A stretch of DNA of 64,000 bases from Microdochium bolleyi (taxonomy: Eukaryota; Ascomycota; Sordariomycetes; Xylariales; Microdochiaceae). Position 1 is the first letter of the stretch. Each line of letters starts with the position of its first letter. Made by a program: the position numbers and the translations under genes. Below are positions 1 to 11,662 of this stretch, piece after piece. The stretch spans positions 377,838-441,837 of the forward strand of contig KQ964251.1 in the NCBI GenBank assembly GCA_001566295.1, read 5' to 3'. The notes beneath the pieces were generated by a model. The model was not told the origin of the DNA. It was given only the letters and a program-made list of their open reading frames with translations, and made no database searches.

Positions 1-1103
1 ATAAGAGTGGAGAGGAGCCACAGGTCAAGAAGGTTGCCATCTCTGCTGAGTGAGCTGGGACAAGCATCATAAGGAACACAGTAACTCACGGACAGAAGCA
101 GAGAGGGGCGAGAGGCCACTGATACCCAAAGGAGGAGGGAAGGACGAAGAAATGACACGACTATCATGAACTACGAGATGGGTTTTGCGGAACTGCGGTG
201 GCAGCATGTTTTTGTTTTTGTTATTCAACTTTTACACATGGTCACTAAAAGGATCAAGAAGGACGCACGGCGTTGGAAGGATGATAGTTCTTTGGGTTTG
301 CTTAATTTCGTCATGACATGCTAGACAGAGCAAACAAGCGAACGTAACGAGCAGCCCATGTCGTTACAGTCGCTGTCTGTCTCCTTTCTAGGTCATCTTA
401 TCTATCTCCTTAAAACAGCATGGCGTACACCTGCCCTTCGACGGCGTTTCGCTAGTTGAGCTACAGGTACAAAATATAGGCTCATTTGCTCTTCAAGAGT
501 GCGCTCGCGCCGCTGGACCATGTCTTGGATTCGTGAGGATATTCATCCATAAGGCAGTGCGTTCGAGAGTGACGCGGTAGTGATCTTTGCCCATGGGTGT
601 ACCGACCCGTAGGTCTCTAAAAGTGTACGTCACAATACTCGAGACTACTGGCCTGGTATATACATGTGTGGAAAACAATCAGGTTGTTGTGCCCTGTACG
701 TATCTTAGAAATGTATTGTTGTATCGCCATACCATCTGTGTTGAAAGGCATACACCGATGCTCGCTCCCGACTATACTCTCTACCTCGCCGCCGTTATCC
801 CGGACAGTATGTCTAAATCATATATACGTGTACGACCCAAAGCCCTCCGAAGGATCCTCGAAAAAACAAAAACAAAACAAGCAAAAAACGCCCGCCGCCG
901 ACACCTCGACCGTTATGCATGCAGGCAAAAGCAGCCTCCTGTTCTCGTGTTGTATTCGTTGAAGTTGAGTCTACGCCAGAGTCTTTTTTTAATCTTTGTT
1001 CTCGTGATGTCAAAGCAGTGTTGATATGTGTCTATTGCCGTATAAGTCGCAGAAGAAGAGAAGCAAGATTGCTGAAGGTGCTTAAAATAGGCCCGGAAGC
1101 ACC
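1..1103. other. left-edge intergenic region, no gene seen
   Basis: Nothing here looks like a conserved gene. The longest open frames (for example 587-1024 on +) have no recognisable domain and no splice-consistent extensions. The part next to 1103 is presumably the 3' untranslated region of the C1-THF synthase gene, which is transcribed leftwards. Confidence 0.6.
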
Positions 1104-4100
1104 TTAGAAGAGCCCCTGGACCTCTCCAGTCTCGACATCGACATCGACGTTGAGGTATCCAGGGGCAGTGGGGAGACCGGGAATGGTCTGGATGTCAGCA
1201 GCCAAGGCATACCTGTTCATATGTCAGCAGTCAAGCTCCACATTATCGTCCTGGTGTACGTATGGGACCACTTACAAGTAACCAGCGCCAGCCGCCATCC
1301 GCACGTCCCTGACAGGCACAGTGAAGCCGGTGGGGGCACCCTTGAGCTCGGGATCGTGGGACAGCGAGTATTGCGTCTTGGCGACGCAGATGGGCAGGTT
1401 CGCAAAGCCCTGCCTGGTGTACGTGTCCACCTTCTTTTGCGCGAGCTCGGAAAACTCGACAGCCGCGGCACCGTACATCTTCTTGCAGATGGTCTCCATG
1501 CGCTCTTGCACGGAGCCGCCCTCCGTCTCGTACAGCAGCTTGAAGTCCTTGGGCTTCTCGGAGGCAGCGATAACACCCTTGGCCAGGTCGATGGCACCCT
1601 TGCCGCCTTCAGCCCAGTGGTTAGCCATGATGGCGTCTTCGGCGCCGGCAGCGATGGCCTCCTCCCGGAGCGCGGCAATCTCGGCGTCCGTGTCGGTCGC
1701 GAACTTATTGACCGCCACAACTACGGGGCAGCCGTAAGACTTGGCGTTCTCGATGTGCTTCTTGAGGTTGACACATCCCTTGCGCAGAATTTCGACGTTC
1801 TCCTCCTTGTACACGGCATGCAATGGCGCGCCGGGCGTAATGGGGGGGCCGCCACCGTGCACCTTCAAGGCACGAACTGTGGCGACAATGACGACAACAT
1901 CGGGGACAAGACCAGAGGCACGGCACTTGATGTTGAAGAAGCGTTCACCACCCATGGTGAAGTCGAAGCCAGCCTCTGTGACTGCAAAACCGGCCTTTGC
2001 GGCGTGGTCCTCATCAGGTTCGGTGCCGACCAGCTTGAGCGCCATTTTGTCGGCGAGAATGGAGCTGTTGCCGATGCTGATGTTGGCGAAAGGTCCTGCG
2101 TGAACAAAGACGGGCGTCCCCTCCAAGGTCTGCATAAGGTTGGGCTTGATGGCGTCCTTCATGAGTGCCGTCAGGGCACCTCCCGCACCAACATCGTCGC
2201 ACGTCACAGGGTCACCAGATCTCGAGGTAGCCACAACCATCCGGCCAAGACGCTCGCGCATATCTGCCAGGTCAGTGCTCATGGCGAGGATAGCCATACA
2301 CTCACTGGCGACGGAGATGTCGAAGCCAGTCTCGCGTGTCTGGCCCTTCTCAGTCGGGGCGATACCGACATTGATGCCGCGAAGATGACGATCGTTGACA
2401 TCCAAGACACGTCTCCATGTGATAGTTTCGGGGTCAATGTCAAGGCGCGCAAATCGACGGATCTCCTCTTCGGTCAGGTCGTCAGGGTTTGTCTTGTCAA
2501 TACCGAGCTTCTTCAGCCTCCTGAAAAAGATAGGGGCGAAAGTGCGCGTGCCGTTCTTGGCGGGAACAAGCCTCTTATACAGGGCGGCATCCTTCTGCGT
2601 ATTCTCGTGGAATATGCGCGTCTCAATGGCAGCAGCCAACAGGTTGTTGGCGGCAGTGACGGCATGAATGTCGCCAGTCAAGTGCAAGTTGAACTCGTCC
2701 ATGGGGATAACCTGGCTGTAACCGCCACCAGCAGCACCACCCTTGATACCAAAGGTCGGACCCTGGCTGGGCTGGCGGACATTGGCGAAGGTAATGCGGC
2801 CCAGATGAGCGCCGAGAGCCTGAGCAAGACCCATGGTCGTTGTCGATTTGCCTTCGCCTAGTGGTGTGGGTGTGATGCCAGTGACCACGACATAGCGACC
2901 GTTGCGGCGATGCTCGAGGCGCTTCAGAAGGCTGAGGTCAACCTTTGCCTTGTATGCTCCGTGTTGCTCGAGTTCGTGTGGCGCAATGCCAACTTCCTTG
3001 GCGACGCGGGTGATCTGCTTTGGGACTTGACTCCTTGAAACATCAATATCAGAAGGGACGGGACTCTTGAGAGCCAGAGGCAACGGCACGATGGCACGCT
3101 GCTTCTGGCGATCAAAGTAAGCTGTAGTCGAGTCGACCACGTTCTGGAGAAGCATGGCGACCGTCATGGGACCAACACCACCGGGCACGGGTGTGATGAC
3201 AGAGGCGACTTCGCTAGCAGACTCGAAGTCAACGTCGCCGACTAGGCGCTTGCCCGACTTCTTGGTAGCATCATCGATGAAGTTCGTGCCGACATCAATG
3301 ACAACAGCTCCAGGCTTGAGCCACTCGCCCTTTACGAAGCCGGCCTGGCCGATGGCAGCGACGACAATGTCGGCTTGCTTGACCTTTTCGGCAATGTTGT
3401 CGGTCTTGGAGTGGCACACGGTCACGGTTGCATCTGCATTCTTGAGCAGATAGCTGACAGGGCTACCGACAATATCGCTGCGGCCGAGGACGACAGCGTT
3501 CTTGCCCTTGGGGTCCACACCAGCCTCTTTCAGGAGGACCATGACACCTTTTGGTGTGCAGGGGACGAAGTACGGGCTGCCGCCCTTCTTGGCGAGCTCG
3601 CCAATATTGCGAGTGCCAAATCCGTCCACATCCTTCTCGTCTGCAACGGCAGAGGTGACGGCGTACTCGTCGATATGCGAGGGGAGCGGGAGCTGGACAA
3701 GGACACCAAACACGGAAGCGTCGTTGTTGAGAACGTGGAGGTGGGCGAGCAGCTCGGCCTCGGGGATGGACTCGGGATAGTGCATGAGCTCGCAGTGGAT
3801 GTTGGCCTGGAGATTTGGCATGTGAGTATTCCTGAGCTTGGCAGATGGAGAATAGTCAGCGCCGTGTGGGAGTCACCATACCTCTTGGGCAGCCTTGAGC
3901 TTCATGCGCACATAGGTGGCTGTCATTGTCAGGCGTGAGTCAGAACCACCCTGTCCATTGTCTAGTTGTTGCTCGAGGCTGGTCACTTACAGGAGTCAGG
4001 ACGATCGCCCACTGTTTCAACATGTTAGTCGCCGTTCATCTCAAGACTGGCCGTGGTCCAGGTTTCGACCCAAGGAACCATGCGTTCGGGACGTACCTTG

Positions 4101-4220
4101 GATGATCTTGAGGCTGGGCTGGAACCTAGGGTTGGACTGCTGCTTGGCGGCAATGTCCTTGGCCAGCCGCTCACGGATGCTCTTCGCGATGGCCGTACCA
4201 TCGAGTCTGGTGGCTGCCAT
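1104..4220 (-). CDS. ADE3: trifunctional C1-tetrahydrofolate synthase
   Basis: Interconverts one-carbon units on tetrahydrofolate: methylene-THF dehydrogenase, methenyl-THF cyclohydrolase and ATP-dependent formyl-THF synthetase in one chain, feeding purine, thymidylate and methionine synthesis. I model five exons: 4220-4097, 4011-3991, 3919-3882, 3806-1276 and 1212-1104, giving 940 residues, the usual family size. The N-terminal dehydrogenase/cyclohydrolase part carries YVRMKLKAAQE with the catalytic Lys, the VLGRSDIVGSP motif and PGGVGPMT. The synthetase part begins near residue 310 and has TPLGEGKST for nucleotide binding. Exon 5 supplies the conserved end (LPTAPGYLNVDV). The start at 4220 has a strong context (CCCACCATGG). 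The frame stays open upstream to an ATG at 4649, which may give a mitochondrial form. Exon 2 is only 21 bp. Yeast has separate cytosolic (ADE3) and mitochondrial (MIS1) enzymes, and the sequence alone does not say which this is. Confidence 0.95.
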
Positions 4221-5424
4221 GGTGGGGTAGCGCGATGGCGAAGCAAAAGTGCGACGAGGGGCAGGTGCGAGGGACTGCAACGAGCTGCGAGGACGAGAGC
4301 CTGCGGAAGAGGTCAAGGGCGTCAAGAGTGCGAGGGCACAGCTGGGACTCCAAGGCAGGGACTTTGCGGCTTGGTTCTGGTCCGGGAATGCGCTGCTGCT
4401 CGGAGGGAAGGCGACAGAGGCCGGTCGAGATAAGAGGGCGGGCGGATGACGAGCAAAAAAAGGGTGGGGCTGGCGGCGGTGGCCACGGCCGTGAACCGCG
4501 GCGTGCTCGCACCAAGGGACCGGTCTCGGTGACACGGCGACTTCACCCGACGCATTGCAGGCAACGGGCCCAAAGCCGGCTGCAGGCGGCTCGACGCTGG
4601 GCAGTGGCCGCGGCAGCCTGCGCAACGATACCTGGGCTAGGCGCGACATGTCGTCGTCTTTGCTGTGGCCGCTGGCTTTTGCAGAAGCAGGGTACTCGGC
4701 CTATGCGGTGGTCGACCTGTCATCGAATTATACAGGGCAAAATTTAAATGCCCGGTTGTGTCGCTGGGCGCCGCGCTACTGTAATCCCGGCAGTCGACAT
4801 TACGTGAAGGATCTGGTAACAAACTGCGTGGCTCGGCGCGCCGAACTGGGTCTGCTGGTGCCTGACAACTGCTTTGCCATGGCTCACGAATCACGATTGG
4901 CCGTGTCTGCGTCTACGGTGCAGCTCTTCCCCAGCTTGAGTCTGACTAGGCTTTGCCACAATATTGGCCTGGAGTAATAGCAACAGGTCTCAAACTGACA
5001 GGCATGTAACGAGGACCGAACTCAGCTCTGGACGCCTAGGGGTCGTTCTACTGATCCAGTCAGCTCCAGAGTCATTGTCAGATGCCGGAGTCAGTTGTTG
5101 TGCGGCTGCCTGCCTTGTGTGTGGCTAGAGTCCAAGAAGCGGAAGCTCCCATCCTGCTACAGTGAGTCACCAGCACCATCCATGGGTGTCTAGATCAGAC
5201 CGCTTAGCTAAGCCGGCGCGATAAGACCACCCAGGCCGGCCGACCAGCTGCAGGCGATAAGCAGAAATCGCGGAGGGGACCTGAGAGAGTGCGCCCCACC
5301 ACGAACACACAATAGTAGAAAATACACCACGATCCCTCCCACTACTGGCGAATCCCACCCTCGGCCAGCTCCTCACAATTCGCCAGACAAGCCCAGCACT
5401 CCGGCCAGGCCATCACACGCAATC
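4221..5424. other. divergent promoter region, C1-THF synthase / eIF3i
   Basis: This 1.2 kb lies between two head-to-head start codons. The part up to 4649 is also an open extension of the C1-THF synthase frame. A Gcn4/CPC-1-type site lies at 5163-5169. No separate gene is visible. Confidence 0.7.
5162..5170. promoter_or_regulatory. candidate Gcn4/CPC-1 bZIP site
   Basis: The palindrome GTGAGTCAC reads RTGACTCAY on the other strand, the consensus for the amino-acid-starvation activator Gcn4/CPC-1. It is about 260 bp upstream of the eIF3i start and 940 bp upstream of the C1-THF synthase start. One-carbon genes are known targets of this factor in yeast. That it acts here is inference from one match. 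Confidence 0.35.
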
Positions 5425-6790
5425 ATGAGACCTATCCTGCTTTCGGGTCACGTATGTTTCTGTCTTGACCCTGAGAGCGCGCAACGTGTGCATCCTCATG
5501 CTAACCTATTCGTATAGGAACGTGCCCTCACCCAGATCAAGTGAGTCTCATCCACCATACGACCCCACCACATGCCGAGGGGGAACAACATCATCGACCT
5601 TTTCGACATCGCCATCGTCGCCGTCGCACCGACCAGTTATACCAACTACGCACCCAGCTGAAGACTAACCATTGCGTTGCGATCTACAGGTTCAACTCGG
5701 ACGGCGATCTTCTCTTCTCGGTTTCCAAGGATCAGCAAATCGGCGTCTGGTTTTCTCACAATGGCGAACGCCTCGGCACGTACAAGGGCCACCAGGGTGC
5801 CATCTGGACCGTTGACGTCGAGCCTACATCGACCATGATCGCCAGTGGTAGCGCCGACAACACCATTCGCCTGTGGGATATCAAGTCCGGCAAGTGCCTC
5901 AAGACGTGGGACTTCCCCACCGCCGTCAAGCGCGTCGAGTTCAGCCCCGACGGCCGCCAGCTTCTCGGTGTCACTGAGAAGCGCATGGGTCACCTCGGCA
6001 CGATCGTTGTCCTCAACATCGACCCTGACGTCAACGCGGAGCAGAGCGACGAGAGGGAGCTTACCATCGTGTGCGACGAGAGCAAGGCCACTGTCGCCGG
6101 CTGGAGTTACCTCAGCAAGTACATCATCGCCGGCCACGAGGACGGCTCCGTGTCTCAGTATGACGCTAAAGTATGACCAAGTTGTCCTGTCTGTCTGTCG
6201 ATCATCTACGTGCCTTGACTAATTTTCCACGTCAGACTGGCGAGCTTCTCTACAACGTCTCCGTACACGAGCTCGACATGCAAGTAACAGACCTCCAGTG
6301 GTCTCCCGACCGGACGTACTTCATTACCGCCTCTAAGGACAAGACCGCCCGCCTCATCGCGGCTCGCGACCTCGAGGTGCTCAAGACCTACCCGTCCGAC
6401 ACCCCTCTGAACAGTGCCTGCATCACTCCCAAGAAGGACTACGTCATCCTCGGCGGTGGTCAGGCTGCTATGGATGTTACCACGACTGCCGCCCGCCAAG
6501 GAAAGTTCGAGGCGCGTTTCTACCACAAGATCTTCGAAGACGAGATTGGCCGTGTCCGTGGTCACTTCGGCCCGCTGGTATGTACTCACGATCATTAGTC
6601 CAAAACTACCATCTCTATCATGTGTCAGACCTGACTGACTTGCTCGAAACAGAACACTGTGGCTGCTGATCCGACAGGCAAGAGCTACGCCAGTGGTGGT
6701 GAGGACGGTTACGTCCGTGTCCACCACTTCGACAAGGGCTTCTTCGACTTCAAGTACGAGGTTGAGCGCGAGCGGGAGAACAGGCTATGA
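5425..6790 (+). CDS. TIF34: eukaryotic translation initiation factor 3 subunit I (eIF3i), WD40 protein
   Basis: eIF3i is a WD40 propeller subunit of the eIF3 complex and acts in the cytosol in scanning and 40S recruitment. Five exons (5425-5451, 5518-5540, 5690-6170, 6236-6577, 6653-6790) give 336 residues, close to the usual 340. The protein opens with MRPILLSGHERALTQIKFN, the family's first blade. It continues with WD repeats such as HQGAIWTVDVEP, ASGSADNTIRLWD, TVAGWSYLSKYIIAGHEDG and ITASKDKTARL, and ends YVRVHHFDKGFFDFKYE followed by a short charged tail. The first two exons are very short (27 and 23 bp), a common layout for this gene in filamentous ascomycetes. It is transcribed away from the C1-THF synthase gene and towards the ISWI gene. 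Confidence 0.96.
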
Positions 6791-7895
6791 TCGATTGTCT
6801 TTCAGCATGTATTCCACTTGTACGGCATGGCACGATTCACACAGCAGGCATGATTACACGTACAGTATGCCATGAATGAAAGAGTTGGCTTGTATTCCGG
6901 CGTCCTTCGGTCCTTCGCCACCGGACGCACTACGGCAACCCATCCTGCAACCAAGAATTTTCGTTCGGCGTTTAAAGGGCATTTGGCATTTTTCCCGGAC
7001 TGAGCACGTCGGCAGACGATTTACAATGATGGTACTTGGAGCCGGTTAGGATTGATCTGCGGAGAGGTATAGATCGTGGGGAGGATCCAGGAGAGCCGCG
7101 TGGATCGGACATCAAGCGGCGGCGGTATTCAAGCAGATGGGCCGTGGCAGCCGCGAAAGTCCCGAAGGGTCCGAATTGGGGCCCTTGCAGACCTCCAGGA
7201 ACCATACGCCGGCGAGGACTGGGCTGAAAACGGAACTAGAGCGCGCACAGGGTTTGTACGCTGCTTTTGGGCTACCTGGCATGGTCTGCCTGGTGGTAGC
7301 AGGTGATAGATAAAAGTAATCTGGCCACAAGAAGAAGACATAGTTTGCTCGAAGAGATCGACCTCGCAAAGGGTGGGTGACTGAGACGAACTACCTGGGC
7401 GGACTCTGGTGTTATACTGTAGTGAATACTTTGAAGCGAGACAGGAAACTCCGTAGGTTGTCAGGAGCAAGGCTACCCACAGCACAGCAGTAATTTCCCA
7501 GTGGCATACACAGCAGACGCACTTGGTATCCACGGTTCATGTTGGAAAGGGTCAATCCGAGCTTCGGATAATGGCGGCAATGACTGCGGGATGCTTCTGG
7601 GTACTGAAACCACCCTAGATATGACAGAAACTCATATACGGCCACGAGCCCCCTTTTTCCCGGACAGAACTGATGTCGACCTGACACACTGACCACAACA
7701 AAGCACAGAGCGTGTACATGCATACCGTGCGTCGTCTTGTTTTGCCAATTGTTCTTATGAGGCCCCCAACAAACTTTCAAACGCCATTGCCCCTGCGCCC
7801 GAGGAAAGATACAACATGGGTCCTCTAGTGTCGCGAGTGAATAGAAAACATACAAGATTACAACGAGTACACCTATCAGCGTCTCACGCCCTTTT
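6791..7895. other. convergent intergenic region, eIF3i / ISWI
   Basis: About 1.1 kb between two gene ends. It presumably holds both 3' untranslated regions. No conserved ORF, RNA gene or repeat was seen. Confidence 0.6.
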
Positions 7896-10800
7896 TCACT
7901 TCTTGCCCTTTCCCTTTGCCTTGCCCTTGGCCGTCGAGGTAGCTGTCGAGCCTACGCTCGAGGCGCGGGATGAGGTGCCCGAGGCACCGGCAGCCGCCTT
8001 GCCACCCTTTCCAGCAGCAGCACCCTTGCCGCCCTTGCCAGTCGCGGCGCCCTTGACTTGGTCGAGTGCCTTATTCTGAATTTGGAAAGAGTTGTTAGTT
8101 GATGGGTACCGTAGAGATGGAATTGATTAGGTTAACACGAGAGAAAATTTGCTCACCTTGACACCGTTCTTCGTCTTCTTCTTGGCGGGCGCCATGCCAA
8201 GGATGCTATCCTCGTCATTCTCCTCATCCTCTACCGGCTCGCGCTTGCCACCCTTGCCACCGGAAGCGCCGTTCTTGGCCGGATGGACATCCTCAAACTC
8301 CTTCACGATGGTCGTGAGCAGGGTCGTGCAGCGCCTGCTGATCTCGATGGGCGTGCGGCTGAGGAAGAACCAGTCGAAGCGGAACAGGGGGCTCTCGCGG
8401 ATCTCGTCACGGATCTTGTCGTAGATGCCCTCCGTATCGATGCCGTACTTGTCGAGCAGCACGAGCAGGAATCGGTCCTCTTCCTCGGTGTAGACCTTTT
8501 TGTTGGTCGTCGACACCGAGTAGTTGATCTTCATCTGCTGCAAGGGGACGCGGTACAGGGACAGCTTCTTGCGCAGCATCTTGCGCTGGTGCTCCGTCTT
8601 GCTCCGGCGCTCCTCGCCCGCGTCAATGACCTGCAGGTACTTCTGGTAGTCGCTGATCTCCTCGTGTCGCTGCCAGAACACCTTGGCGTAAGCCTTGATC
8701 TCGGCAGGTGTCTTGCTGTCGACTTCTTCGGAGATGCCCTCGTAGTTGGTCCTTCCGGACTTTGCTGAACCGTTGACAAATTGCTGGAAGTCGCGCTTGT
8801 TCCACTCGCTGAAGCCCTGGGTCGATAGCTTTTGCTTCTCCTCTTGCTCCTCTTCTGTCAAGGCCACAGCGTTGTCGATCTCCTCTTGATCAGCAGCACG
8901 CTGTGCTTCACGCTCCTCGAGAGTGTCCTCCTCGCCGTCCGCAATGGGGATCTTGTAGCCAATCTCCTTGCGGTAAAAAGCAGTCTCCCGCTCCTGAAGC
9001 TCCTTCAGGCGGGCAGGGTAGAACTGGTAGTCGTGGACCGGAACCTGTCTCGGTGCTCTGGGGGCCTTCGGCTTGCTCTCCGCTTTGGAACTTGTGCCGT
9101 AGATGGCCTCGCGGTAGAACTTGTCGACCGAGTACGACTGCTCCTTGCGCTCACGCTTCGCAGGGTTGATCCAGTTGATTCCGATCTCCTTCTTCTTGCC
9201 GCCGAAGTTCTCTCCGTTCCATTCGTACGCGGACTCTGAAGTGAACTTTTGCAGATCGTCGAGTCCAAGTTTCTCGTACTTACTGCTGAGCTCTTGTGTC
9301 CTGCTCTCGCCCTTCGACAGAATGGCATCCATATCGTCATCATTCAGCTCGGTGCTGCCGTTCTCACCGAGACCAACAGCGCCCTTCGTCTGGAACACCT
9401 TCTCGGCGCCATGTTGAATCATGTTCAGCAGCTCCTCTTTGCCTGCAGGTCCCTTGGCGGCAGGGCCAGCACGACCTTGTTGAATGACAACTTGGTCAAG
9501 TCGGAGCTTCTGAGCAGCACGCTCGAGCACCTTCTCCTCGATAGCATTCTCGGTCACAAACCGATATACAACGACCTGCTTTGTCTGGCCGATGCGGTGA
9601 GCGCGGTCCATGGCCTGCAGATCGGCCTGCGGATTCCAGTCGCTATCGAAAAGAACGACAATATCGGCAGTCGTGAGGTTGATACCGAGACCGCCGGCGC
9701 GAGTGGTCAGCAAGAAGATGAACTTTTCAGAGCCGGGTTTGTTGTACTCGTCGATGGCCGCGATACGATCCTCGTGGGCGGTATTACCATCGATCCGGCA
9801 GTACTTGAACTCGCGGAACACGCAGTAGTCTTCGAGGATATCAAGCAGACGACTCATCTGCGAGAAGATGAGGACACGACTGCCCTGAGCTTGCAGGCGC
9901 TTTAGCAACTTGTCCAGCAGGACCATCTTGCCCGAGTTGAAGACGAGATGCTCGTCGGTCGTGTATGGCGGTCCTGGCTCAGCGCCCTCAAAGAGATATG
10001 GGTGGTTACAGCACTTTCGCAGCTGCATGACAATGTTGAGCAGCCGTGTCTTGGACTCCCTCTTGCCACCGGCGCCGTTGACAGCGTCAATGTCCTTTTC
10101 CAGGATCTTCTTGTACCACTTGATTTGCATCTCGGACATGCCGATGTAGAGGTTCATCTCTTTTTTGGGAAGCAGGCTCTTCTCGACATCAGCCTTGACA
10201 CGGCGGAGCAGGAAAGGCCGAAGCACCTTGTGGAGCTGCTGAACGACGGTGTCCTGGTCCTGATCCTGGCCCGAGAACCACTGGTCGAATGCCTCGGAGT
10301 CACCGAAGACATCGGGGAGGAGGAAATTGAGAAGTGCCCACAGCTCGTGCAGATTGTTCTGTAGAGGCGTGCCAGTAATGAGCAGCCGGTTGCGAGAGTT
10401 GAACACACGAATAACTTGAGCCAGTGACGACTCTTCGTTCTTGATGCGGTGCGCCTCGTCGATGATGATGTACTCCCAGGCAAACTTCTTCAGGTGCGAC
10501 TTCTCACGAAGGATCATTTCGTAACTTGTGATGCATACATCGAACTTCTGGTCGACAAGTCGGTCGTTGATGAGAGCATTTCGCTCGTCCTTGGCACCTT
10601 GCAGGACAAGGACGTCAACGTCTGGTGTCCACTTGGCGAACTCTCGTCTCCAGTTGTCCAGTGTCGACTTTGGGACAACAACCAAATGAGGGCCTGTCGT
10701 ATCCATGATGTATCGGAGGTAGCCAAGGAACGAGATGGTCTGCAGCGTCTTGCCCAGGCCCATTTCGTCGGCCAATATTCCCGAGATACCATTCTCATGC

Positions 10801-11569
10801 AACGAAATGAGCCAGTTGAGGCCGGCGACCTGATAGTCTCTCATCGTGCCGTGAATGAACGACGGCGACTCGCGGAAGACTGTCTCGGCCGAGCCACCGT
10901 GGCGCTCGTCCTTGAGCAGCTCCGCGTCTTCTTCAGCTTCGGTGCGACGCGCACGGCTGGTAGCCGCACCACCTTGCCGGGCGCCCTTCTTCTTCTGCTT
11001 GGCGGCTGTCTCTTCATTTTGTCTGTCGATCTCTTGTATGATTTCTCGGAGCTTGGGGTTGGGGTTCGTCTCGATGAAGTGGCGGAAGAGGTCGGTCAGG
11101 CCAAGAAGATAGCGGAATCTTCTGATGCTGTCATCTTCCTGTAAATTGCAATGGTGTCAGAACTATACCCGTGGTAATCAGTGTGTCAATGAAATGCCTT
11201 GTTTGCGCATGTATACCTTTGAGGAACCAAGCGCGTCGTGCTTCTTGCCGAATATGCTGCGACGCAGCTGGCTAGCTTCGGATCGCTTCTTTCGACCATC
11301 GGCCATGTCACCAGCAACACTACTCGCCGTCGTGTTGGGGTTTGTATCGCTATCTGTGTAGTCTGGGGTCTCGTCCACCTCCTAGAAACAGAAGTACAGT
11401 CAGTAGTGGTCTTCGAAGCCGAGGTGGGTGGGAGCGCGACGTTCTATGTCGTGGCGGTTTGGCGTGGGCATACCATTTCGTCCGGGCCTCTAGAGACTTC
11501 GGGAGCTGCGTCTGACATTGACGCGTCCGGGTCAGCGATAGCGCTGGCTCTTGAGCGCGAGGGCGCCAT
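7896..11569 (-). CDS. ISWI-family chromatin-remodelling ATPase
   Basis: An SNF2-type ATPase that slides and spaces nucleosomes in the nucleus. Four exons (11569-11474, 11381-11217, 11138-8157, 8075-7896) give 1140 residues. Order: an acidic/basic N-terminus with an AutoN-like region; the RecA-like ATPase from about residue 185 (MRDYQVAGLNW, DEMGLGKT, DEAH in IIIDEAHRIKNE); helicase motifs V-VI (TTRAGGLGINL, MDRAHRIGQTK); then HAND-SANT-SLIDE (KKKEIGINWINPAKRERK, YRVPLQQMKI, DRFLLVLLDKYG, RFDWFFLSRTP). HAND-SANT-SLIDE separates ISWI from CHD and SNF2 proteins. The C-terminus is a Lys/Gly/Ala-rich tail encoded mostly by the last exon. Filamentous fungi usually have one ISWI protein serving for yeast Isw1 and Isw2, so I do not choose a symbol. 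A 7-bp tandem repeat lies 45 bp upstream of the start codon. Confidence 0.96.
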
Positions 11570-11613
11570 GATGGTAATGTGCGGTGGTCAGGGCAAGTGG
11601 ATTGGTGGTTGCA

Positions 11614-11662
11614 GGTTGCTGGTTGCTGGTTGCTGGTTGCTGGTTGCTGGTTGCTGGTTGCT
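11614..11662. repeat. tandem repeat, seven perfect copies of a 7-bp unit
   Basis: The unit GGTTGCT occurs seven times without error, 45 bp upstream of the ISWI start codon, so probably in its 5' leader or core promoter. On the sense strand it reads AGCAACC. Being seven bases long, it would change frame with each copy if translated, so it is non-coding. Confidence 0.95.

Noticed and set aside
1221..2861. 546-codon open frame on the + strand
   Set aside because: It is antisense to the C1-THF synthase exon. GC-rich codon use on the real strand keeps the opposite frame free of stops, and the product has no family resemblance.
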